Shown: piece after piece, positions 7,863-16,804 of the stretch | Layout of the letters: each line of letters starts with the position of its first letter | How positions within the stretch are numbered: position 1 is the first letter of the stretch | Origin: Ignavibacteriales bacterium | GTDB taxonomy: Bacteria > Bacteroidota > Ignavibacteria > Ignavibacteriales > Melioribacteraceae | DNA: 64,000 nucleotides | NCBI GenBank assembly: GCA_020061355.1 | Contig: JAGUYK010000039.1 | Coordinates: 1 to 64,000 of the forward strand | Direction of reading: 5' to 3' | Notes under the pieces: generated by a model | The model's input: the letters and a program-made list of their open reading frames with translations, nothing else | Database searches by the model: none | What the model was told of the DNA's origin: nothing | Translations under genes and position numbers: made by a program

Positions 7863-9101
7863 TTATTTGTAATCGATTATAAATTTGTCAAGTTTAGGTA
7901 AATTCTTCTTTATTCTATTTAGTTCGTGATTATAAATCACTCTTCCCAAATTTGCCAGGAAAGGAATTCCTATCTGGTTGTATTCGTAAATTCCGTCGTT
8001 ATAGATTCCATCCTTGTTTACATGAATAACTGCTGAAAGCATAAACTCGACTTTGTTCTTGAAGTCGACAATATAAGCAACATCGGTAAGATAGCCGTAC
8101 GCCATTCCGACCTTGTTAAATATTCTAATATTTCCATCCATCGGTTCGCGGGTATCTCCGAACATAAAATATTTAACATAACTGTCGTAATAAGTTGAAT
8201 CATACCCCGGGTGCCGGCTCTCACGCGGAATCATTGACATATATTTATTTAAGAAGTTGTAGTTATCATTAGTAAGATTAAACTTTTTATTACCGGAATT
8301 TGCCTCGGGAAATAGAACGGCTTTCAGAATTCCATGAAGTGTTTCAAGAGAAATGTAATTTCTGCCCGAGAAATCAAATGGTTTATTAACAAGGCTATCT
8401 TTCAAATCTAAGTATCCGATTCCCTTATATAAATTATTCAGTTCAAACTGATAAGTATTTTCGTTATACTGCGCGGACTGATGATAAATTATTTTATCCT
8501 CCTGATAAAAAGTAATTGGATTTGTATTCCGGTTGTCCTCAGGAGTTAATCCTCCAACAAACCTGTGAACAATTTTAACATCTTTAAATCCCTTATTGTG
8601 AAGCCGCTCATTTATTCCCTTTTGTCCAACAAACTCATAAAGTCGATTGTAGGCATCGTTGTCGCTTACAAGAAATATTTTCTTTATGTAATTGGCAATT
8701 GTCGGCAGTCCATTCTCTGAAGACGTATCAGAAACAACGCTTGATTGACGTTCTCTGATGCTATCGATCCGAAGAGGAGTAAACTTGGTTAATCCATCAA
8801 TTTTAAGATCGTTCAGTTTTTCAAAAGCAAGAATTGCTACGGGTAATTTTACCGTACTTGCCGGATAAAAATACTTACGGGGATTTACCCTGTATTTGTA
8901 AGTTGTGAAAACGGGAAAATTATTATTATCACGATTGATCTGTGTATAAATAATCTGTACTTCGAAACTGTCGATGTTGGTTAGTACATTATCAAACAAA
9001 TTTTTATTCTCGTTCAGGAGTCTATCGATAAGATTCTCCTGTGCGGGTAATGTAGTAGATAGAAGCAAAAAAACAACGAATACAAATTTGATTGTTTTCA
9101 T
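7863..9101 (-). CDS. Beta-lactamase class A-fold serine hydrolase
   Basis: The 412-aa protein has a signal peptide (cleavage near LPAQ, residue 21) and the three motifs of penicillin-recognising serine enzymes: Ser82-x-x-Lys85 in PASTVKLP, Ser146-Asp-Asn in LVSDNDAYN, and a KVG box in FNKVGMAYG near residue 333. It is longer than typical class A beta-lactamases (about 290 aa), with inserts between motifs. It could be a DD-peptidase-like esterase, a muropeptide-processing enzyme or a beta-lactamase. Position as last gene of the acetyltransferase-murQ operon (33 nt after murQ) points to wall turnover. Activity against beta-lactams cannot be inferred. Confidence 0.78.
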   Translation of the reverse strand: MKTIKFVFVVFLLLSTTLPAQENLIDRLLNENKNLFDNVLTNIDSFEVQIIYTQINRDNNNFPVFTTYKYRVNPRKYFYPASTVKLPVAILAFEKLNDLKIDGLTKFTPLRIDSIRERQSSVVSDTSSENGLPTIANYIKKIFLVSDNDAYNRLYEFVGQKGINERLHNKGFKDVKIVHRFVGGLTPEDNRNTNPITFYQEDKIIYHQSAQYNENTYQFELNNLYKGIGYLDLKDSLVNKPFDFSGRNYISLETLHGILKAVLFPEANSGNKKFNLTNDNYNFLNKYMSMIPRESRHPGYDSTYYDSYVKYFMFGDTREPMDGNIRIFNKVGMAYGYLTDVAYIVDFKNKVEFMLSAVIHVNKDGIYNDGIYEYNQIGIPFLANLGRVIYNHELNRIKKNLPKLDKFIIDYK

Positions 9102-9134
9102 ATTACTCTCAGTACAATCATTATCAAATGATTA

Positions 9135-10058
9135 TTACTTTTTCCAGATAGCTTTGCGTACAAATCCGTCGGCTTTTTTTAATCTTTCTTGTGCTTCTTC
9201 GTAATCAACTTTTGCAATTATCATAACAAGAGCGGTCTTTACATGTCCTTTCGATTTACTTAAAAATTCTTCTGCTTTTTCATAAGATACGCCGGTAATT
9301 GTCATTACAATTCTTTTAGATCGTTCTTCCAGTTTTTTATTGGTCATCTGGAGATCGATCATCATATTCTCATATACTTTTCCCATCCTGATCATCGACG
9401 TAGTTGTTAACATATTCAGAACTAATTTTTGGGCTGTTCCGCTCTTCATTCTTGTAGAGCCCATTACAACTTCGGGACCCACATCTATACACATAGCTAC
9501 ATCAACATTTTCAATATTGAAAGTGTTGCGGGGAGTACAGGTTATATATAATGTTTTTGCACCGAGTTCATGTGCTTTTTTGATTGCGCCGATCACATAT
9601 GGTGTTCTTCTGCTGGCAGCTATTCCGCAAACAACATCTTTATTATTAACTTTTGCGCGCAACACGTCATTCGCACCATTTTCTTCTTTATCTTCTGCAC
9701 CTTCCTGAGCTCTGAACATCGCTTCTTTACCGCCGGCAATAAATCCTTCAATCATGCCGAAAGGAGTACCAAAAGTCGGCGGACATTCGGATGCATCCAC
9801 CACACCAAGCCGCCCGCTTGTACCGGCGCCAAAATAGAGAAGTCTGCCTCCGCTTTTTAATCCATTAACAATTATTTCAACCGCTTGCTCGATGTACGGC
9901 AACTCTTTTTCTACAGCTAACGGAACCGCCTTATCTTCATTATTAATAATTCGCAAAATACCTGCAATACTCTCATTATCGATGCTCATCGAATTCTTAT
10001 TTCTCTGCTCGGTAGACAAAGCACTTATTTCGTCGAATAATTTTTTTCTGTGACTCAT
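9135..10058 (-). CDS. murQ: N-acetylmuramic acid 6-phosphate etherase
   Basis: MurQ cleaves the lactyl ether of MurNAc-6-phosphate, giving GlcNAc-6-phosphate and D-lactate in the cytosol. The 307-aa length is typical. The SIS domain carries GAGTSGRLGVVDASECPPTFG near residues 77-97, and Glu91 matches the catalytic glutamate of the E. coli enzyme. GSTRMKSGTAQKLVLNM near 200 is the second family signature. It lies 28 nt downstream of the acetyltransferase gene and 33 nt upstream of the serine hydrolase, so the three are probably one operon reading leftward from the promoter at about 10,795. It is the diagnostic gene for MurNAc catabolism in the window. Confidence 0.97.
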   Translation of the reverse strand: MSHRKKLFDEISALSTEQRNKNSMSIDNESIAGILRIINNEDKAVPLAVEKELPYIEQAVEIIVNGLKSGGRLLYFGAGTSGRLGVVDASECPPTFGTPFGMIEGFIAGGKEAMFRAQEGAEDKEENGANDVLRAKVNNKDVVCGIAASRRTPYVIGAIKKAHELGAKTLYITCTPRNTFNIENVDVAMCIDVGPEVVMGSTRMKSGTAQKLVLNMLTTTSMIRMGKVYENMMIDLQMTNKKLEERSKRIVMTITGVSYEKAEEFLSKSKGHVKTALVMIIAKVDYEEAQERLKKADGFVRKAIWKK

Positions 10059-10086
10059 AAATTTCTTTTCCGTTAATAATTATGTT

Positions 10087-10701
10087 TCAATTCTCGTTCA
10101 ATAATTTAATACCGAACGCTATAGAGTATTCAAACTCTTTAACTATCTTAAAACCGACTTTCTCATAAAACTTGATTGCATTATTATTTTTTTTGCCAAC
10201 TTCTAAATGAAGCGCCGTAACTTTCAAGTCAATAAGCTTAGTGATGAATGTATCTATTAATTTTCTTCCCATTCCTTTACCCTGTCCTTCAGGTAAAATG
10301 TCTATGTGCAAATGCGCCGGATATGAAAGAAGCTCCGGTCTTGGGACATGTCCTTTATGTATTAATCTAATTATTCTTGCATCGGGTGAATTATCATCAT
10401 CACTCGGGATGATATATTTTTCTCTTAAATGTGGGAACCACTCTTTTTCAGTTCCATTAAAGAATTCTTCCGAATTATTTGTACCGATAATATATCCAAC
10501 CGGTATATCATTGTTTGCAAGGATGAAAGTTAACTCGGGATGAATTATAGCATAAGGTGCAGCGTAGAAATTACCAAGCAACATTGGATCTTTGTAAACT
10601 TCACTCGCATCTTTACCACTGTCGCCGGTCTTTAAACAGATTTCGTATAGTGCGAACAGGTCGGATTCTCTATATGATCGGATAAATAAACTCATTGTCA
10701 A
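10087..10701 (-). CDS. GNAT acetyltransferase related to the O-GlcNAcase pHAT domain
   Basis: This 204-aa single-domain GNAT protein starts with RSYRESDLFALYEICLKTGD. YPAHLHIDILPEGQGKGMGRKLID near residue 140 holds the acetyl-CoA-binding Q/RxxGxG/A loop (QGKGMG), and NNNAIKFYEKVGFKI is the C-terminal GNAT strand. The overall pattern (TGDSGKDAS, DPMLLGNFYAAPYA, PAHLHID) is that of bacterial relatives of the acetyltransferase-like domain of human O-GlcNAcase. Its acceptor is unknown. As first gene of an operon with murQ, an amino-sugar or muropeptide substrate is plausible. The family call is from recognisable motifs; the role is inference. Confidence 0.8.
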   Translation of the reverse strand: MTMSLFIRSYRESDLFALYEICLKTGDSGKDASEVYKDPMLLGNFYAAPYAIIHPELTFILANNDIPVGYIIGTNNSEEFFNGTEKEWFPHLREKYIIPSDDDNSPDARIIRLIHKGHVPRPELLSYPAHLHIDILPEGQGKGMGRKLIDTFITKLIDLKVTALHLEVGKKNNNAIKFYEKVGFKIVKEFEYSIAFGIKLLNEN

Positions 10702-10792
10702 ATTTATTCTTATATAAATATTTGAATTATCTTCCTAAAATATAGCAAAGAAGGAGAGTATTATTCACTTTTGTTCTTTATGTTTAGTATAA

Positions 10793-10835
10793 ATTATCAT
10801 TTTCACTTAATTTACAACCACCCGATTGTGTAGTT
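10793..10835 (-). promoter_or_regulatory. Operator site A and -10-like element of the murQ operon
   Basis: On the minus strand AACTACACAATCGGGTGGTT (10,835-10,816) matches the shared operator. GATAAT, five of six bases of the -10 consensus, begins 18 nt past its end (10,798-10,793). The dyad thus covers the -35 position of a promoter reading toward the acetyltransferase-murQ operon. The same site lies 134 nt upstream of the divergent TolB-like/amidase operon and could serve both. Spacing agrees with sites B and C. Confidence 0.6.
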
Positions 10836-10968
10836 GGTTTGTTATTAGGAATTTTGCATTATTGCTGTGAAAAATCACCTGATTTCAAAAGTAATGCCTA
10901 TTTATCCCTTTTTCTTTCTGAAATAATAAATTAATTTTATGAAAAACTTGAAGATATTTGGAGATGAA

Positions 10969-11883
10969 ATGAAAAGAGTACTGCTGATTTCTTTAATGAT
11001 ATTTGTTGAAATGTTCGGGCAAAGGGTAACTGTTGTTGAGGATGCCGCTGTTACAAATCCAAGAGAGGGAAGTTTTTATTACCCGGCATTAAGCCCGGAT
11101 GGAACCGTATTAATATTCTCAACTGCTAATCAGAAAGGATTGTGGTATAAAAATCTTCCTTCCGGAAATATTGTTAGGATAACTAATCAATTGGGAGCTG
11201 GAATAGATGCTGCGTTTGAAAGCAAGAATCATGTTATTTATAAAGAGGACAACTTTGTGCAGGGAAGGAGATTTTCATCACTAAAATCATTTGATCTTTT
11301 AACGAGAAGATCAACTATACTTGATAGAGATATTAGGGATTTGAAAATTTACCGGAGTTATGAAAACAGAACCGGAACTTATTTCAAGAATAATGAGATC
11401 CGGGAAATAAACAGTCCGAGTTTATCTAAAATTAGTTCGAACGAGATTCTTGCTTACACGGAAAACTCACAGATAGTTATTTTCGAAAATAATCAGAAAA
11501 GAATGATTGAACCTTTGGGTAAAGGTCATTATATCTGGGTGTCACTATCACCCGATAAAACCAGACTTATGTTTACTTTCGCAGGTAAAGGGACCTTTGT
11601 TTCAGATCTTAAAGGAAAAATGCTTAACAAAGTTGGATATGCAAACTATCCTTCATGGTCACCTGATGGAAGCTGGGTTGTATTTATGAAAGATATTGAT
11701 GACGGAGTTAAAATAATATCATCTAATATTCATATCGCTAATTTAATAACAGGTAAGTATTTCAATTTAACATCAACAAGAAACGATATTTCACTTTACC
11801 CTAAATGGGGCAAGGACAATAGCGAAGTTTATTACAACACTGATAAAGGACAAATCCGAAAAATTAATCTTAAGATTGAGTAG
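10969..11883 (+). CDS. TolB-like PD40 beta-propeller protein, secreted
   Basis: The longer reading starts at 10,939, but the Met at 10,969 is preceded by TTTGGAGATGAA, a good ribosome-binding site, and begins a clean signal peptide (MKRVLLISLMIFVEMFGQ). That start is preferred and gives 304 aa. The body is a WD40-like/PD40 propeller of the TolB type with repeats such as YPALSPDGTVLIFS, WVSLSPDKTRLMFTF and YPSWSPDGSWVVFM. Such propellers bind envelope partners. It lies 13 nt before the T9SS amidase gene, so the two are cotranscribed and the propeller may bind wall fragments or help the amidase. No catalytic motif is visible. Confidence 0.78.
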   Translation: MKRVLLISLMIFVEMFGQRVTVVEDAAVTNPREGSFYYPALSPDGTVLIFSTANQKGLWYKNLPSGNIVRITNQLGAGIDAAFESKNHVIYKEDNFVQGRRFSSLKSFDLLTRRSTILDRDIRDLKIYRSYENRTGTYFKNNEIREINSPSLSKISSNEILAYTENSQIVIFENNQKRMIEPLGKGHYIWVSLSPDKTRLMFTFAGKGTFVSDLKGKMLNKVGYANYPSWSPDGSWVVFMKDIDDGVKIISSNIHIANLITGKYFNLTSTRNDISLYPKWGKDNSEVYYNTDKGQIRKINLKIE

Positions 11884-11896
11884 GTAAATCATACAA

Positions 11897-14323
11897 ATGA
11901 AAAAAATAATTTTACTTCTAATCGGGTTAATCTTTTTGAGCCTATCAAGTTCTAACGCTCAATCATTAGCGGGATATAAATTTTGTATAAATCCCGGTCA
12001 CGGCGGGAATGATTCAAATGACAGACAAATTCCACTGGGAAATGGAATTAACTTCTGGGAATCGGAAGGCAATTTAACCAAAGGACTTTATTTAAGAGAT
12101 ATGCTTGAAGCTTTGGGTGCAACAGTTATTATGACACGAACACAGAATAGAACCGAGGACGATTTGCCGCTCTCTCAGATTGTTGCTATTGCCAATACAA
12201 ATAACGTCGATTTTTTCCATTCGATTCATAGCAATGCAACCGGGACATCAGCTAGAGCTAATTATACTTTGATCCTTTTCAATGGGACTGACACAGCACC
12301 GACTAATCCAGCAGCTAAGGAAATGGGGGCAATTCTTGCTCAAAAGATTTTTGCGGTTAATAGAACTACCTCTACACAAAATCGTGGAGATAGAACATTT
12401 TTAGGATTCAATCTTGGGGTTCTTAACGGACTAAACATGCCGGGTACCTTATCCGAAGGTTCCTTTCATGATTATTTACCCGAAGCCTGGAGACTTAAAA
12501 ACAATAGTTATCTCAAACACGAGGCGTGGGCTATTGCACGTTCGTTCCTTCAGTATTGCAATGCAGGTACTTTCATTAATGGAATTGTTGCAGGAATTGT
12601 AAGAGATCTAAATGAAACAGTCCCTTCATCTTATCTTCCAATTGGAAATGATGTTAAAAAACCTCTTAACAAAATTAAAGTAAGATTAGAACCCGGTGAT
12701 AAAGTATATAACGGAGATGAATTTAATAATGGTTTTTACATGTTTGATGAAGTGACCCCGGGCAATTACCAGTTGATTTTTGAAGTGGACAAAATGAGAC
12801 CGGATACGGTTTCAGTTACTTCTGTTGCCAACTTATCTGTATTCAAAGATCGATTATTAACGCTCAACCCGATTCTGGATCCTCCGCAAATTCTAAGTTA
12901 TTCTCCTGCTGATAGTGTTAATGAAGTGAGTAACGTTTCTCCTGTTGTAATCGAATTCGATATTAGAATGAATGCTGAGGAGACTCAGAAAGCATTTTCC
13001 ATTACACCGGAAGTAGCGGGAAGTTATAAGTGGGATACTGATTTCAAAAAAATAACATTTACTCCTTCCAAAGGTTATTTACCCGGTACCAAGTACACTA
13101 TTCTTATTTCAACAGCAGCTAAAACTCATTTCGGATTTTATTTACAGCAGCAAAAATCTTTCAGCTTCACTACGAGGTCAAAATTGAATCTCGTTTTCAC
13201 ATATCCTAAATCCGGGGAATCAAATATTTCAACATCAGTTTTAATGAGACTTAAATTTGATAAAGGTATTGATGGCTCAAGCATGGCTAATAAAATAACG
13301 GTTGCAGATAGTACTGGAATTCCAATTCTGCTTCAAGCGAATATAAGCCGGTACGGAGAGGGTATAATAGATTTTGAACCAAAGACTCAATTGAACAATA
13401 ATACAACCTATACAATAACTGTTAAGGAAGGAATTAGTGATGCTGAGTATGTTAAGTTTACGGAAACTGTTACCATAGAATATAAAACTGAGAGCAGGTA
13501 TACATTTGATGGGAATTTAATTGAAGGATTTGAATCTGGCAATCTCTGGCAGTCTCCTTTGTTATCTCCAAATACTATTGGAGTAAATACTTCAACAACT
13601 AATTTTACAATAGCTACTATACGGAAAAGAAGCGGGAATAGTTCAGGTCGGCTTAATTATACTTTTACAGGTAATTCCGGAGAAGTTGAACTAGCAATTA
13701 TTAATCCTATTAATTTAGGTCAGAGTTCATCTGCCGGTTTTGGCATCTGGGTTTATGGAGACAATAGTTTTAATATTCTGGAATATCGCTTCTTGCGTTC
13801 AGGTTCTACAATTGAAAAAGTTTTTATCGATACATTGAATTGGACGGGTTGGAAATTAAAGAAAATATGGCTGAATGAAATCCCGGGTTCCGGTCAAATT
13901 GAATTCAAAAGTATAAACATTGTTCAAACAGCTAATGGCGAAACAAGCGGAACCTTATTCTTTGATGAATGTATTTCAAACATTGTTACGGATGTATTTG
14001 CAGATAATTCTCTTCCGGGCGAGTTTATACTTGAACAGAACTTTCCGAATCCATTTAACCCGACAACGACAATCAGGTTCTCGTTGCCGGATAATAGAAA
14101 TGGACAAAGTAATTTATTGCAAAATGTCAGCTTAAAAATCTATGATATGCTTGGAAGGGAAGTATCAACTCTTATTGATGAAGAGAAGGCTCCTGGTAAC
14201 TACGAAGTAAAATTTAATGCAAAAAATTTGGCGAGTGGAGTTTATATTTATAGGCTTCAGTCTGGTGATTCACATTCAGGCGAAGTTTTTATTCAGAGCA
14301 AAAAATTAATTTTGTTGAAATAA
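11897..14323 (+). CDS. T9SS-secreted N-acetylmuramoyl-L-alanine amidase (Amidase_3)
   Basis: Signal peptide 1-21 (LSSSNAQ) is followed by an Amidase_3 domain (about 25-230). It shows INPGHGG (zinc His), ESEGNLTKGLYLRDMLEALGATVIMTR, FFHSIHSNA (zinc His) and a late Glu in TLSEGSFHDY. A carbohydrate-binding-like segment (about 235-320), two Big_5-like Ig domains (about 330-530) and a galactose-binding-like region (540-700) come next. The last 90 residues are a T9SS sorting domain with FPNPFNP. The enzyme should cut stem peptides from MurNAc outside the cell, which makes attack on foreign peptidoglycan likely. It sits between the TolB-like gene and the NagB-fusion gene. Confidence 0.9.
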   Translation: MKKIILLLIGLIFLSLSSSNAQSLAGYKFCINPGHGGNDSNDRQIPLGNGINFWESEGNLTKGLYLRDMLEALGATVIMTRTQNRTEDDLPLSQIVAIANTNNVDFFHSIHSNATGTSARANYTLILFNGTDTAPTNPAAKEMGAILAQKIFAVNRTTSTQNRGDRTFLGFNLGVLNGLNMPGTLSEGSFHDYLPEAWRLKNNSYLKHEAWAIARSFLQYCNAGTFINGIVAGIVRDLNETVPSSYLPIGNDVKKPLNKIKVRLEPGDKVYNGDEFNNGFYMFDEVTPGNYQLIFEVDKMRPDTVSVTSVANLSVFKDRLLTLNPILDPPQILSYSPADSVNEVSNVSPVVIEFDIRMNAEETQKAFSITPEVAGSYKWDTDFKKITFTPSKGYLPGTKYTILISTAAKTHFGFYLQQQKSFSFTTRSKLNLVFTYPKSGESNISTSVLMRLKFDKGIDGSSMANKITVADSTGIPILLQANISRYGEGIIDFEPKTQLNNNTTYTITVKEGISDAEYVKFTETVTIEYKTESRYTFDGNLIEGFESGNLWQSPLLSPNTIGVNTSTTNFTIATIRKRSGNSSGRLNYTFTGNSGEVELAIINPINLGQSSSAGFGIWVYGDNSFNILEYRFLRSGSTIEKVFIDTLNWTGWKLKKIWLNEIPGSGQIEFKSINIVQTANGETSGTLFFDECISNIVTDVFADNSLPGEFILEQNFPNPFNPTTTIRFSLPDNRNGQSNLLQNVSLKIYDMLGREVSTLIDEEKAPGNYEVKFNAKNLASGVYIYRLQSGDSHSGEVFIQSKKLILLK

Positions 14324-14375
14324 CTTATATTAATTAAGTAGAAAATGGATGTTAATAAAAATTTCAGGATAATAT

Positions 14376-16751
14376 ATGCCTAATACGATAGAAGAAAAAA
14401 TTGTCGAAGAGAAGCACAAAGCAACACAATCAAAAGTAGAAGAATATTATCTTCAGTTATCCGGCAAACAGTTAATTTATTCACCGGTTGAAAAGATACC
14501 CGTCATTCAGGTCGATAGTTTTCCGGAACTTGGTAAACTTACAGCACTGCGTTTTATTGAATGGGTGATTGAAAATCCTGATGGAGTTATTTCACTACCA
14601 ACCGGTAAAACCCCTGAACATTTTATTAAATGGGTTGCGAGAATTCTTAAAGAGTGGGATTCCGAAACGATACAAAAAATTATTTCTGAAGTTGGAATTA
14701 AAACCGATAAAAAACCTTCTTTGGAAAATCTTAAGTTCGTTCAAATTGATGAATTTTATCCAATCGACAGCAGTCAGCATAACAGTTTCTATTATTATAT
14801 CCAGAAATTCTATTTCCGTCTTTGGGGGCTTAATCCCAAATATGCATTATTGATGAATATAAATAAAATACCCACTGCAGAGAACTTACCGCTTAATGAG
14901 ATTTTTCCGGATCAGAAAGTTGATCTATCTCTAAGAACACGTTGGGCAGGTTCCAGACAGGAGAGACTGCAAAAAGAAACAGTTGAGATTTTAGATGAAT
15001 ACTGTACTGATTATGAAAGAAGAATTCGTGATATGGGAGGAATCGGATTTTTCCTTGGCGGTATTGGTCCCGATGGTCATATCGGTTTCAATGTACAGGG
15101 AAGCGATCACTTCTCAACTACAAGGTTAATTACTACCAATTATGAAACGCAAGCTGCTGCGGCTACTGATTTAGGCGGTATTGAAGTTGCTCGCAACCGG
15201 CTGGTAATAACTATTGGTCTGAATACTATAACATATAATTTAAATGCAACAGCTATTATCATCGCGGCTGGTGAGGCGAAGGCAAATATTGTAAGAGATT
15301 CAATTCAAAATTCGGAATCAAATAAATACCCGGCTACTGCTTTACAAAGACTTGAAAATGCAAGATTCTTTTTAACACACGGTGCTGCGCTTAGATTAAG
15401 TGAAAGAAGATTTGTTGAAGTTGAATTGGAGTCACCAATTTCGCAGCATTCAATTGAGCGAAGTGTAATAAATCTTGTTGTTGATAAATCAAAAACACTT
15501 TCTCAGCTTAACAATGAAGATTTCAAAGAAAACAATATTACAGATCTGGTTATGAACAGGTTGGGTAAGAATGTTGAAGAGATTACTAAAGAAATTGTGC
15601 AAAACATAACAACCCGGCTTGAAAAAGGGATGAATAATGTTGAACATGAAACCATTTTACATACAGCTCCTCATCACGATGATATAGAATTAGCATATTT
15701 ACCATACATTACACATTTAGTGAGAAATCCACTCAACAAACATCATTTTACATACTTAACAAGCGGATTTACTGCTGTGACAAATTTGTTCATGCTCAAC
15801 CAAATGGAAAATCTTATGAACTTTTTAAGTTCGGGAATGTTCCAGCAGAAAATAGGGGAAAATTATTTTAGCAAAGTTAACATTGACGGAAAAAATCGTG
15901 ATGTTATGTATTATCTTGATGGAGTTGCAGGGCACACCCGCACATTACAGAATGAAGCTCTTGCAAGAAGACTATTACGGAATATCATGGAAGTTTATGA
16001 AGAAGAGAGCCTGGTTTATATCAAAGATAGAGTGAGTGAACTTATAAATTATTTCAAAACACAATACCCGGGTAAGAAAGATATTGCTTATGTTCAGAAG
16101 TTGAAAGGGATGCAAAGAGAATTTGAAAGTGAAGTTTTCTGGGGTTATTACGGTTTCAGCGTTGAAGATGTTTCTCACTTGCGTCTCGGTTTTTATCAGG
16201 GAGATATATTTACCGAAGTGCCGCAAATTGACCGGGATGTTATTCCGATTTTTGAATTGATGAAAAAACTTAAACCGACAATTGTTACACTTGCATTTGA
16301 CCCGGAAGGAAGCGGTCCTGATACACATTATAAAGTAATGCAGGCAATTTCGGAAGCTCTGCAGCTTTATGAAAAACATTCGGGCAACTCAAATATTAAA
16401 GTCTGGGGTTATAGAAATGTATGGTATCGTTTTCATCCCGCCGAAGCTAATATTTATGTTCCTGTTAGCTTAAACTCCTTTGCAATTTTAGAAAACACAT
16501 TTATGAAGAGTTTTAGTTCTCAACGTGGTGCCAGTTTCCCGAGCTGGGAGTACGATGGACCTTTTAATCGGCTTGTTCAGAAAATTCAGGTTGAGCAATA
16601 CAATGTCCTTAGAGAATGTTTAGGTAAGGAGTTTTTCTTAAAGCATCCACATCCGAGAATTAGAGCTGCTAAAGGAATATTATTTTTAAGAGAACTTACT
16701 CTTAATGAATTCTATAAGCATACAAGAGAGCTAAAGAAGGTTACAGAGTAG
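14376..16751 (+). CDS. nagB: Glucosamine-6-phosphate deaminase fused to a PIG-L-type deacetylase
   Basis: The N-terminal 360 residues are a NagB-type sugar-phosphate isomerase: SLPTGKTPEHF near residue 75, VQIDEFYP, and GIGPDGHIGFN near 235. This half converts glucosamine-6-phosphate to fructose-6-phosphate and ammonia. From about residue 425 a PIG-L-family deacetylase begins, with HTAPHHDDIELAY (zinc ligands around His433-Asp436) and a later DPEGSGPDTHYK that supplies the third ligand. PIG-L enzymes remove N-acetyl groups from GlcNAc compounds. Similar fusions are known in Bacteroidota. At 791 aa this is on the long side. There is no signal peptide, so it is cytosolic. No nagA is present in the window, so the PIG-L half may supply that step (inference). 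Confidence 0.9.
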   Translation: MPNTIEEKIVEEKHKATQSKVEEYYLQLSGKQLIYSPVEKIPVIQVDSFPELGKLTALRFIEWVIENPDGVISLPTGKTPEHFIKWVARILKEWDSETIQKIISEVGIKTDKKPSLENLKFVQIDEFYPIDSSQHNSFYYYIQKFYFRLWGLNPKYALLMNINKIPTAENLPLNEIFPDQKVDLSLRTRWAGSRQERLQKETVEILDEYCTDYERRIRDMGGIGFFLGGIGPDGHIGFNVQGSDHFSTTRLITTNYETQAAAATDLGGIEVARNRLVITIGLNTITYNLNATAIIIAAGEAKANIVRDSIQNSESNKYPATALQRLENARFFLTHGAALRLSERRFVEVELESPISQHSIERSVINLVVDKSKTLSQLNNEDFKENNITDLVMNRLGKNVEEITKEIVQNITTRLEKGMNNVEHETILHTAPHHDDIELAYLPYITHLVRNPLNKHHFTYLTSGFTAVTNLFMLNQMENLMNFLSSGMFQQKIGENYFSKVNIDGKNRDVMYYLDGVAGHTRTLQNEALARRLLRNIMEVYEEESLVYIKDRVSELINYFKTQYPGKKDIAYVQKLKGMQREFESEVFWGYYGFSVEDVSHLRLGFYQGDIFTEVPQIDRDVIPIFELMKKLKPTIVTLAFDPEGSGPDTHYKVMQAISEALQLYEKHSGNSNIKVWGYRNVWYRFHPAEANIYVPVSLNSFAILENTFMKSFSSQRGASFPSWEYDGPFNRLVQKIQVEQYNVLRECLGKEFFLKHPHPRIRAAKGILFLRELTLNEFYKHTRELKKVTE

Positions 16752-16768
16752 TCTATTTAATGGAATTG

Positions 16769-16796
16769 TTGAGACGGGGATGTCGCTCCGTCTCAA
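16769..16796. terminator. Hairpin between convergent operons
   Basis: TTGAGACGG (16,769-16,777) and CCGTCTCAA (16,788-16,796) form a perfect 9-bp GC-containing stem with a 10-nt loop. It sits in the 53-nt gap between the stops of the NagB fusion (+) and the epimerase (-), so it probably terminates both transcripts. T-tracts on either side are short. Confidence 0.6.
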
Positions 16797-16804
16797 TTGG
16801 TTTA

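Noticed and set aside
9340-9860. Two overlapping plus-strand frames of about 100-120 aa
   Set aside because: Both are antisense to murQ, whose motifs are intact across this stretch.
15975-16379. 134-aa open frame on the minus strand
   Set aside because: Antisense to the PIG-L half of the NagB fusion; low-complexity composition and no ribosome-binding site.
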